Assembly (NCBI GenBank): GCA_039555135.1
Contig: CP114179.1
Location: forward strand, 2,728,001-2,792,000
Direction of reading: 5' to 3'
Origin: Phycisphaeraceae bacterium D3-23
GTDB lineage: Bacteria > Planctomycetota > Phycisphaerae > Phycisphaerales > Phycisphaeraceae
Length of the DNA stretch: 64,000 nt
In this document: positions 39,964 to 47,948 of the stretch, in pieces
Position numbering within the stretch: the stretch's first letter is position 1
How the letters are laid out: every line of letters starts with the position of its first letter
The notes under the pieces: model-generated
Told to the model about the DNA's origin: nothing
The model's database searches: none
What the model saw: only the letters and a program-made list of their open reading frames with translations
Program-made: the position numbers and the translations under genes

Positions 39964-41435
39964 AAAAGTTCAACCCCCAAGCCAACCTCCACGCCGCGAA
40001 GGTCGAGTCGATCACCCGTCGTCACTTCCTGGGCAAGGCGACCAAGAGCTTCGGCGCGGCCGCGCTCGCCGGTCTGCTTACGGACAACGGCCTGTTCGGT
40101 GCGGCGCACGCGTCGAGTATGGAGGACGCCGTGCTCGCCGCGGGCACACACTTCGCGCCCAAGGCCAAGCGGATCATCTACCTGCACATGGCCGGCTCGC
40201 CGCCGCACCACGACCTCTTGGACTACAAGCCGCTCTTGACCCAGCGCTCCGGCGAGGTCGCCCCGGCCGACTGCTACGCGCAGCGCAGCGCGTTCGTGAA
40301 GCCCAACGCGAAGGTGCTCGGCTCGCCGTTCGAGTTCGAGCAGGTCGGTCAGAACGGTCTGCACGTCAGCGAGCTGCTGCCGCACTTCAAGACGATCGTG
40401 GACGATGTCTGTGTCTGCCGGTCGATGTACACCGATCAGTTTAATCACGCGCCGGCGCAGCTGATGCTCTACACCGGGCACATGCTGCAGGGCCGGCCGT
40501 CGATGGGCTCGTGGTTGACCTATGGATTGGGCAGCGAGAACAACGACCTGCCGGCCTTTACGGTTCTCGTGTCGGGTGGGAAGAAACCTGCGGCGGGCAA
40601 CGCGGCGTGGGGCAGCGGGTTTTTGCCGACGGTGCACGCCGGGGTGCAGTGCCGCAGCGAGGGCGACCCGGTGCTGTATGCGAGCAACCCGCCGGGCATG
40701 GACCGCACTGGGCGCGAGCGGACGATCGACGCAATCAACCAGTTGAATGCGATGCAGGCGGCGGAGTTTGGCGACCCCGAGACGCTCACGCGGATCGAGC
40801 AGTACGAGCTCGCGTTCCGCATGCAGGTGTCGGTGCCCGAGGTGATGGATATCGCCAAGGAAGACCCCGAGACGTTGGAGCTCTACGGCGCACAGCCGGG
40901 CGCGACGTCGTTCGCGAACAACTGCCTGCTCGCGCGTCGCCTGAGCGAGGCGGGCACGCGCTTTGTCCAGCTCTTCGACTGGGGCTGGGATGTACACGGC
41001 ACGAACCCGGGGGACGACCTCGAGAACCAGCTCGTGATGAAGTGCCGACAGTCCGACCGGCCCGTCGCGGCGCTGATCAAAGACCTCAAGCGTCGTGGCT
41101 TGCTGGATGAGACGCTGGTGATCTGGTCGGGCGAGTTCGGGCGGACCGTCATGAACGAGGCGCGCAACGGCAGCACGTACCTGGGGCGTGACCACCACCC
41201 GAGCTGTTTCACGATCTTCATGGCCGGGGGCGGGAGTAACGCCGGGGCGGTCGTTGGCGCGACGGACGAGTGGGGGGCGCACGTGGCCGAGGACCCGGTG
41301 CATGTCCACGACCTGCAGGCCACGGTGCTCGCGCTGATGGGGATCGACCACGAACGGCTGACGCACCGTTTCCAGGGCCGGGACTACCGGCTGACCGATG
41401 TACACGGCGAAGTGAAGCGGGCGTTGATGGCGTGA
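39960..41435 (+). CDS. DUF1501 protein, Tat-exported
   Basis: 491 residues. The twin-arginine signal is ITRRHFLGKATKSFGAAALAG. The DUF1501 fold (sulfatase/alkaline-phosphatase-like superfamily) is indicated by AKRIIYLHMAGSPPHHDLLDYKP, FQHxxxMxD-type stretches (DQFNHAPAQLMLYTGHMLQG), RFVQLFDWGWDVHG, LVIWSGEFGRT and GRDHHPSCFTIFMAGGG. DUF1501 genes almost always follow DUF1549/DUF1553 genes in planctomycetes, and the start codon here overlaps the stop of the upstream one. Role unknown; likely the exported partner of the cytochrome. Confidence 0.95.
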   Translation: MKKFNPQANLHAAKVESITRRHFLGKATKSFGAAALAGLLTDNGLFGAAHASSMEDAVLAAGTHFAPKAKRIIYLHMAGSPPHHDLLDYKPLLTQRSGEVAPADCYAQRSAFVKPNAKVLGSPFEFEQVGQNGLHVSELLPHFKTIVDDVCVCRSMYTDQFNHAPAQLMLYTGHMLQGRPSMGSWLTYGLGSENNDLPAFTVLVSGGKKPAAGNAAWGSGFLPTVHAGVQCRSEGDPVLYASNPPGMDRTGRERTIDAINQLNAMQAAEFGDPETLTRIEQYELAFRMQVSVPEVMDIAKEDPETLELYGAQPGATSFANNCLLARRLSEAGTRFVQLFDWGWDVHGTNPGDDLENQLVMKCRQSDRPVAALIKDLKRRGLLDETLVIWSGEFGRTVMNEARNGSTYLGRDHHPSCFTIFMAGGGSNAGAVVGATDEWGAHVAEDPVHVHDLQATVLALMGIDHERLTHRFQGRDYRLTDVHGEVKRALMA

Positions 41436-41454
41436 GTGAGGACCAGTGGCGGTG

Positions 41455-41497
41455 AGCCGTAGGGCGGGTGGAGCGCGTCCGCGAGCGATACCCGCCG
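41455..41497. repeat. Dispersed repeat, copy 2 (reverse of 11389)
   Basis: CCGTAGGG and GGAGCG(C/A)GTCCGCGAGCG match the reverse complement of 11389-11428 with few substitutions. It lies between the DUF1501 gene and the NHL-repeat gene. Confidence 0.8.
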
Positions 41498-41633
41498 CAC
41501 CGTGGGCAGTCATTTTGCTCTGCCTCGGGCCGAAGGCACGAATCGTGATAACTTAAACCGCATTCCAGTCCGGCTTGCGCCGGATGTCAGGCGGGGATGT
41601 CTGCCCCCCACTAAAACTCTCCGAGCTATATTC

Positions 41634-43160
41634 ATGAAACATGACGCCTTTACCGCCACCGCCCTCGCCGCTTTGCTCTTCGCCTGCCCCGCGCTCGCGC
41701 ATCCGGGGCACGGCACGCCGATCGCGGAACACGACCACCCGGCCCAGAGCCGGTTCCAGCAGGAGCGCGTCGTAACCGGCTGGGGCGCACAGGCCTACGC
41801 CTCGGTCCCCGGCTGGTGCCAGCCCCCGGAAGGCGACCACTTCGGCGCGACGCACGGCAGCATCGCGGTCGATAGCGAAGGCAACCTCTACGTCGCGCTC
41901 GACTCGGGCACGCACGGCCTGGCGGTCTACGCCAGCGACGGCGCGTTCGTCCGCATGATGGGCGAGGGCTACGTCGGCACGCACCACCTGGTCTACGTCG
42001 AAGAGGACGGCACGGGCTACCTCTACGGCGCGCACCTCGCGGGCAAGCGCATCTACAAGATGACGCTCGACGGTGAAGTGCTCTGGACCGTCGGGTGCCC
42101 GATGGAGTCTGACAAGTACAACGACCCGAACCAGTACAACCCCACGGCCGTCGCGGTCGGGCCCGATGGACGCATCTACGTTGTCGATGGCTACGGCCAG
42201 AACTGGGTCCACGTCTACGACGCCGAGCTGAACTACCAGCAGTCGTTCGGCGGGCGGGGTACCGGCGACGGGCTATTCATGACGTGCCACGGCATCGCGG
42301 TCGACCCGCGCGGCGACGAGCCGACGCTGATGGTCTGCGACCGCGAGAACCGGCGCTTGCAGCGGTTTACGATGGATGGCGAGTTCGTGTCGGTCACGAC
42401 GACCGGGCTCTATCGCCCCTGCGCGGTGTCGTTCCACGGCGAGTACGTCGCGGTCGCCGAGCTCGCGGGGCGGGTGGTGATCCTGGATGGCAACGACCAG
42501 CCGGTGAGCGTGCTGGGCGACAACCCGGTCGATGCGCGGCGGGCGAATTTCGGCGTCGAGCCCGCAGTGTGGGAGGAGGCGGTGTTCAATGCGCCGCACG
42601 GGCTGACGTTTGATAACGAAGGCAACCTGCTGATTATGGAGTGGAACCGTTGGGGCCGGGTGACATTTATGGAGAAGGTCGCGGAGGTCGACGCGCCCGA
42701 CGCGCCTGCGTCCGACAAGTACGCCGCCGGCCCGGAGACGTATGGCCGGTGGCTTAGCCGAGACGCGGCAGTCACCACCAGCTCGACCTCGGAGTGGGAC
42801 ACGCCCGGCAGCCATGCGCTGTTGGTGCAGGCGAACCGGCCCGAGTTTACGCCGGATTACGCGTTCCACACCAGCGAGGAGGTCCGGCCTTGGGTGCGGA
42901 TCGACTTGGAAGAGGAGCACGATGTGCGCGGCGTCAGCATCTGGAACCGCAGCGAAGTCGCCGCCCGTGCCAATGGCTTGAAGCTGCTGATCTCCAGCGA
43001 CGGCGAGAACTGGGAGCCCGTGTGGGAGGGCGAAGAGTTAGCCGCGCTGTCGGAGATCGACCTGCCCGTCGGCACGCGCGCCCGGTACATCGTCCTGCTC
43101 GTCGATCGCGACGACGCGACGTTCCTGCACCTCAAGCACGTGCGCGTGTACGGGGAGTAG
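41634..43160 (+). CDS. Secreted NHL-repeat beta-propeller protein with discoidin-type C-terminus
   Basis: 508 residues, signal peptide (ATALAALLFACPALAHPGHG), ATG at 41634. Repeated NHL-like blades (IAVDSEGNLYVALDSG, VAVGPDGRIYVVDGYGQNW, IAVDPRGDEPTLMVCDREN, GLTFDNEGNLLIMEW) suggest a six-bladed propeller over about 60-370. The C-terminus (about 400-508) is a discoidin/F5-8-type fold (VRPWVRIDLEEEHDVRGVSIWNR...LKHVRVYGE). Such propellers bind ligands or act as lyase/dehydrogenase scaffolds. Its place inside the cytochrome/DUF cluster suggests an exported role in the same pathway. Confidence 0.9.
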   Translation: MKHDAFTATALAALLFACPALAHPGHGTPIAEHDHPAQSRFQQERVVTGWGAQAYASVPGWCQPPEGDHFGATHGSIAVDSEGNLYVALDSGTHGLAVYASDGAFVRMMGEGYVGTHHLVYVEEDGTGYLYGAHLAGKRIYKMTLDGEVLWTVGCPMESDKYNDPNQYNPTAVAVGPDGRIYVVDGYGQNWVHVYDAELNYQQSFGGRGTGDGLFMTCHGIAVDPRGDEPTLMVCDRENRRLQRFTMDGEFVSVTTTGLYRPCAVSFHGEYVAVAELAGRVVILDGNDQPVSVLGDNPVDARRANFGVEPAVWEEAVFNAPHGLTFDNEGNLLIMEWNRWGRVTFMEKVAEVDAPDAPASDKYAAGPETYGRWLSRDAAVTTSSTSEWDTPGSHALLVQANRPEFTPDYAFHTSEEVRPWVRIDLEEEHDVRGVSIWNRSEVAARANGLKLLISSDGENWEPVWEGEELAALSEIDLPVGTRARYIVLLVDRDDATFLHLKHVRVYGE

Positions 43161-43175
43161 GCTGCCTGGTCTTCT

Positions 43176-43592
43176 CTACCCGTCGTCCTCTTCGTCCGCC
43201 GCGACTTCGAGGGTGACATGGATATCCATGCGTTTGGCGTCGACATCGAAGCGGTAGTCGCCCGGCGGGAGGGTGGCGTAGAGCTCACCTTCGTCGCTGT
43301 TGTTCTGGATGCGGACGGCGGTATCGACGATGCGGTAGTCCCGGTCGCCGTGGTCGATCCGGCGGTAGATGCGGACGCGCATGTGGCAGCCGCTGGCGGT
43401 CTTGTCGGCGTCATAAGTGAGCTTGACCCGTGTCTCTTCGCGGATCGTAACTTGGTGGCGGCGCATGAGGTCGCGGTTCTCGACACTGCGCTGGTCGTTG
43501 AAGAGGACCTGGCCAAAGGCCGAGCCCGAGACAGGCAGGAGCAGGGCCAGCAGCAGGGCGGCGAGGACGCGGCGGGCGGGGGTATTCAGCAT
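43176..43592 (-). CDS. Small secreted protein, unknown function
   Basis: 138 residues, ATG at 43592. Signal peptide ARRVLAALLLALLLPVSGSAFG. The mature part is mainly beta (VLFNDQRSVENRDLMRRHQVTIREET; GCHMRVRIYRRIDHGDRDYRIVDT; ATLPPGDYRFDVDAKRMDIHVTLEV). It ends in an acidic EEDDG. No family is recognised. It is on the opposite strand to the genes on both sides. Confidence 0.7.
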   Translation of the reverse strand: MLNTPARRVLAALLLALLLPVSGSAFGQVLFNDQRSVENRDLMRRHQVTIREETRVKLTYDADKTASGCHMRVRIYRRIDHGDRDYRIVDTAVRIQNNSDEGELYATLPPGDYRFDVDAKRMDIHVTLEVAADEEDDG

Positions 43593-43779
43593 GGTCGGTT
43601 TTCCCGGGCGTGTTGAAACGGGCCTGAATGGGCCGGGTACGATTGTACGGCCCCGGGCGTGGCGGCGGAAGCCCTGATGCGGGGCCCTTCGGCCCGCCGA
43701 TAGGGGTGTAATGCCCGCCGCTGCGTAGCGTCGCGCTTGTGGAGGGGGATTGTGCTGTTTCACACCCGTTTTCGGTCTT

Positions 43780-46335
43780 ATGTCCATGCCCGACCCATCC
43801 ACCCACCCGAGTCTGCAGGACACCCCGTCGGGTCGGCCGCGCTGGCTGCTGCCCGCGGCGCTGGGCGGTGTGTTTGTCGTCGCGGTGGGAGGGCTGGCCG
43901 TGCTCGGGGCCTCGCCCGGCGGCGCGGATGCCCAGGGCCGGACCGTCGTGATCGACGCGACCGTCAAGGGCGCCGACGCCAACGTCTCGCAGATCATCAA
44001 CCGCACCCCCGCCGCGCGGCTGCAAGACGGCCGCGACCCGCAGGCCGTCGAGCTCGAACGCCGTCTGAACGCAGATGTCGCGCCGCTGCTCGAACAGTAC
44101 TGCTACGAATGCCACGGCAACGGCGAACGCAAGGGCCGGGTCTCGCTCGACGGCGCAACAAACATCACCGACGTGCTTGAGATCGCCGACGACTGGGCCG
44201 CCGCCCGCGACATGCTCAACGACCGGCTGATGCCGCCCGAGGATGCGCCCCAGCCCACCGCGCACCAGATCCTGACGATCAACCAGTGGATCGACGACGC
44301 GCTCGACTACTACCCGCCCGACGCCGAGCCCGACCCCGGGTGGTACACGATCCACCGCCTGAACAAGAACGAATACCGCAATACGCTGCGCGACCTGCTC
44401 GGGATCGACCCCGACGATGTCGATATCGCCGAGCACCTGCCGCCGGACGACACGGGCTACGGCTTCGACAACAACGCGGATGTTTTGTCGATGTCGCCTT
44501 TGCAGGTCGAGCAGTACCTCGACGCGGCCGAGCACGCGATCGAGCTGTCCATCGGCAGCCCGATTGTCGTGAACGAAGAACCTGTGCGCATCCGCCGGCT
44601 GACGATGGAGGGCGGGGGCAACCCGCTCGACCGTGGCGGGTTCCACCTGTACTCGCGAGGCACGGTGACGGGCCGGCACGCGTTCCCCGCGGATGGCGAA
44701 TACGTGATCCATCTGGAGGCCTGGGGCGACCAGGCCGGCGACGAGCCTGCGAAGGCGGAGGTGCGGGTCGACGGCCGGCGGGTCGAGGTTATTGATGTCC
44801 CCGCGACGTCGCGTCGGCCCGGGACGTACGAAGTCGAGATCGAGGTCGATGAGGGCGAGCACCGCATCGACGTGATCTTTGTGAACGACTACTACGTAGA
44901 GGGCCGTGCCGACCGCAACCTCGCGGTGTCGTGGATCGGCATCGCGGGCCCGGTGAACGTCAGCACCGAGCGGTCGGCGGCGTACCGCGATGTGTTTTTC
45001 GTAACGCCGAACGTGACCGACGGCGGCGAACGGATCGAGGGCGCGCCGGGCCGGCAGCGCCTGCCCGAGCGTGCGGCCGCGCGGCAGGTGATCGAGAAGT
45101 TCGCGACCCGCGCGTTTCGCCGACCTGTCAGCCGGGAGGAACTCGCGGCGCTCCAGCGTCTTTATGAAGAGTCGCGTTCGTTCGGCGACAACTACGAAGA
45201 CGCCGTGAAACTCACGCTGACCGCGGCGCTCGTCTCGCCCAATTTCCTGTACCGTCCGGTCGAACACCCGACGCCCAACGACGCCAGCGCGATCTACACG
45301 CTCAGCGACTACGAGCTCGCCAGCCGGCTGTCGTTTTTCCTCTGGTCGAGTATGCCCGACGACCGGCTGCTCGATTTGGCCGAGCGCGGCCTGCTGGGCG
45401 AAGACCGCACGCTGCGTGAAGAAGTCCGGCGGATGCTCGCCGACCCGCGCAGCGATGCACTGGTCGAAAACTTCGCCGGGCAGTGGCTGCTCTTACGCAA
45501 CCTCGACACACTCGAGATCGATCGTGAGCGGTACGCAAGTTACGACGACACCTTGCGCGCCGCGATGCGGACCGAGGCCGAGCTGTTCTTCGCGGACGTG
45601 CTGCGCAGCGATCGGCCGATCCGGGACTTCATCCAGAGCGGCGACACGTTCCTGAACCAGGCCCTGGCCGAGCACTACGGGATTGACGGCGTGCGGGGCG
45701 ACCGTTTCCGCCGGGTCGAGCTGCCCGCAGGTTCACCGCGCGGCGGAATCTTGACGATGGGCGCGGTGTTGACGGTGACGAGTAATCCGACGCGCACCAG
45801 CCCGGTGAAGCGTGGGCTCTACGTGCTTGAGCAGGTGCTGGGCACACCGCCCCCGCCCCCCCCGCCGGACGTCCCGCCGCTGGAGCAGACGGCCGAGGCG
45901 CTGGCCGAGGGCGCGACGCTGCGCGAGCAGCTCGCCGCGCACCTGGCGGACCCGAACTGTGCGGTGTGTCATGTGCGGATGGACCCGATCGGGCTGTCGA
46001 TGGAAAACTTCGACGCGACCGGCGCGTGGCGCGAGCGCGACGGGGACCTGGCGATCGATGCGGCCGGCGAGCTGCCCGGGGGGATCGTTTTCGACGGATC
46101 GACCGAGCTTAAGGCGATTTTACTGGACGAACAGGCCCTTTTCGTCGAGAATCTAACGAAGAAGATGCTGACGTACGCGATGGGCCGGGGCGTCGAGCCG
46201 TTCGATCGGCCGATGGTCCACGGCGTGGTCCAGCACGTCCGCGCAAACGACGACAAGCTCTCGGCGATGATCGAGGCGATTGTGTTGAGTGACAGCTTCC
46301 GGACCTGCCGCGGCAGGGCGGTGCGTGATGACTAG
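43780..46335 (+). CDS. DUF1587/1592/1588/1585 planctomycete cytochrome protein
   Basis: 851 residues, ATG at 43780 (an ATG at 43786 is equally possible). One N-terminal membrane helix (PRWLLPAALGGVFVVAVGGLA) precedes a cytochrome-type CYECHG (about 108). Then DUF1587 (YTIHRLNKNEYRNTLRDLLG), an inserted carbohydrate-binding-like beta domain (about 290-400), DUF1592 (NFLYRPVEHPTP...LSDYELASRLSFFLWSSMPD), DUF1588 (LNQALAEHYGI... GGILTMGAVLTVTSNPTRTSPVKRG), and DUF1585 with CAVCHVRMDPIG (about 728). The pair of CxxCH motifs suggests heme binding. It is followed 10 nt later by the DUF1552 gene, its usual partner. Confidence 0.94.
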   Translation: MSMPDPSTHPSLQDTPSGRPRWLLPAALGGVFVVAVGGLAVLGASPGGADAQGRTVVIDATVKGADANVSQIINRTPAARLQDGRDPQAVELERRLNADVAPLLEQYCYECHGNGERKGRVSLDGATNITDVLEIADDWAAARDMLNDRLMPPEDAPQPTAHQILTINQWIDDALDYYPPDAEPDPGWYTIHRLNKNEYRNTLRDLLGIDPDDVDIAEHLPPDDTGYGFDNNADVLSMSPLQVEQYLDAAEHAIELSIGSPIVVNEEPVRIRRLTMEGGGNPLDRGGFHLYSRGTVTGRHAFPADGEYVIHLEAWGDQAGDEPAKAEVRVDGRRVEVIDVPATSRRPGTYEVEIEVDEGEHRIDVIFVNDYYVEGRADRNLAVSWIGIAGPVNVSTERSAAYRDVFFVTPNVTDGGERIEGAPGRQRLPERAAARQVIEKFATRAFRRPVSREELAALQRLYEESRSFGDNYEDAVKLTLTAALVSPNFLYRPVEHPTPNDASAIYTLSDYELASRLSFFLWSSMPDDRLLDLAERGLLGEDRTLREEVRRMLADPRSDALVENFAGQWLLLRNLDTLEIDRERYASYDDTLRAAMRTEAELFFADVLRSDRPIRDFIQSGDTFLNQALAEHYGIDGVRGDRFRRVELPAGSPRGGILTMGAVLTVTSNPTRTSPVKRGLYVLEQVLGTPPPPPPPDVPPLEQTAEALAEGATLREQLAAHLADPNCAVCHVRMDPIGLSMENFDATGAWRERDGDLAIDAAGELPGGIVFDGSTELKAILLDEQALFVENLTKKMLTYAMGRGVEPFDRPMVHGVVQHVRANDDKLSAMIEAIVLSDSFRTCRGRAVRDD

Positions 46336-46345
46336 AGAGACAACT

Positions 46346-47770
46346 ATGAGCAGTAGCGATACGAAGCGTAGCGGGCAGGTGAACCTCGGCGGCCGGGCGG
46401 GCGGCGTGTCGCGCCGGACAGTGCTGCAGGGGCTGGGCGTCGCGATGGCGCTGCCCTGGCTCGAAGCGATGTCGCCGGGCACGATGAGCAAGGCGATCGC
46501 GCAGGCCGCCGGTCCGGGCGGGGGCGGCAGCGCCGCCGCGCCGACGCGCATGGCCATGATTTTCGCGCCCAACGGCGTGAACTACGAGCACTGGGTGCCC
46601 ACCGGCACGGGACGCAACTTCGACCTCTCACCGACACTCCGCCCCATCGAAAGTGTCCGCGAACACATCAACGTCATGACCGGGCTCACGCTCGACAAGG
46701 CACGCGCCAACGGCGACGGACCCGGCGACCACGCGCGCTCGTCGGCCACCTACCTCACCGGCGCTCAGGCCCGCAAGACCAACGGTAACGACATCCGCAT
46801 CGGCGTCAGCGTCGACCAGTTCGCCGCGCAGCAGATCGGGACACAGTCCCGCCTGCCCTCGCTCGAGATCGGCTGCGAGTCGGGCCGACCCGCCGGCAAT
46901 TGCGACTCGGGCTATTCCTGCGCCTACGTCTCTAACATCGCCTGGCACGACGAAGATACGCCCGTCCCCAAGACCATCGACCCGGCCGAGGTCTTCGAGC
47001 GCCTTTTCGGCGATATCGAGCAGGCCCGCGCCGACGGCGAACGCCAGCGTCAGCAGCGCCGACGCGGCAGCGTGCTCGACTACGTGCAGGAAGATACGCA
47101 CCGCCTCGAGCGTCGGCTCGGCGCGGCCGACCAACGCAAGCTCGACGAGTTCCAGACCTCCATCCGCGAGATCGAACGCCGCATCCAACTCGCGCAGACC
47201 GCCGACGAAGCACCCGTCCCGCCCGAGGGGACCCAGGCCCCGGCCGGCATCCCACGCGAAGTCGGCGAACACATCGACCTCATGTACGACATGATGCTCC
47301 TCGCGTTCCAGATGGACATCACCCGCATCAGCACGTTCATGCTCGGCGTCGGTGGCAGCAACCGCTCGTTCCCCGAGATCGGCGTGCGCGAAGGACACCA
47401 CTCCCTGTCGCACCACCGCAACAACGGCGGCATGATCGACAAGATCCGCCGCATCGACCGGTTCTATGTCGAGCACTTCGCCAAGTTCATCGAGAAGATG
47501 GCCGGCGTCCGCGAGGGCGAGGGCACGCTGCTCGACAACAGCATGATCCTTTATGGCAGCGGCATCTCGGACGGCAACCGCCACAACCACCACGACCTGC
47601 CCGTCCTCCTCGCGGGCAAAGCGGGCGGGACCATCGAGACGGGCCGGCTGATCCAGCACCGCCGCGACACGCCGATGTGTAACCTCTATATGTCGATGCT
47701 CGACCGCATGGGCTGCGACGTCGCGGAGTTCGGCGACGCGACGGGTCAGCTAAGCGGTCTGACGACGTAG
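46346..47770 (+). CDS. DUF1552 protein, Tat-exported
   Basis: 474 residues from the ATG at 46346; an in-frame ATG at 46328 is possible. Twin-arginine signal: SRRTVLQGLGVAMALPWLEAM. The DUF1552 core contains MAMIFAPNGVNYEHWVP, HINVMTGLTLDKARANGDGPGDHARSSATYLTGAQ, SLEIGCESGR, DGNRHNHHDLPVLLAG and a C-terminal LYMSMLDRMG. The family is the standard companion of the DUF1592 type just upstream, 10 nt away. Both are exported and of unknown role; the fold is thought to be related to alkaline phosphatases. Confidence 0.94.
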   Translation: MSSSDTKRSGQVNLGGRAGGVSRRTVLQGLGVAMALPWLEAMSPGTMSKAIAQAAGPGGGGSAAAPTRMAMIFAPNGVNYEHWVPTGTGRNFDLSPTLRPIESVREHINVMTGLTLDKARANGDGPGDHARSSATYLTGAQARKTNGNDIRIGVSVDQFAAQQIGTQSRLPSLEIGCESGRPAGNCDSGYSCAYVSNIAWHDEDTPVPKTIDPAEVFERLFGDIEQARADGERQRQQRRRGSVLDYVQEDTHRLERRLGAADQRKLDEFQTSIREIERRIQLAQTADEAPVPPEGTQAPAGIPREVGEHIDLMYDMMLLAFQMDITRISTFMLGVGGSNRSFPEIGVREGHHSLSHHRNNGGMIDKIRRIDRFYVEHFAKFIEKMAGVREGEGTLLDNSMILYGSGISDGNRHNHHDLPVLLAGKAGGTIETGRLIQHRRDTPMCNLYMSMLDRMGCDVAEFGDATGQLSGLTT

Positions 47771-47948
47771 GGCAGACGCAAAGCCGGGGGAATCCCCCTG
47801 TAATAGATCGTTTGCGGCAAGTCCCCTCACACCTCTTGTGACATCGGTAAACTATCAGCGTAACCCCGCAGCCCGATTGGGCGTCTGTGGGTTACGCCGT
47901 GCTCCCGCGCGGACGCATCGATCTACACACCTTGAGGAAGGCTACTTG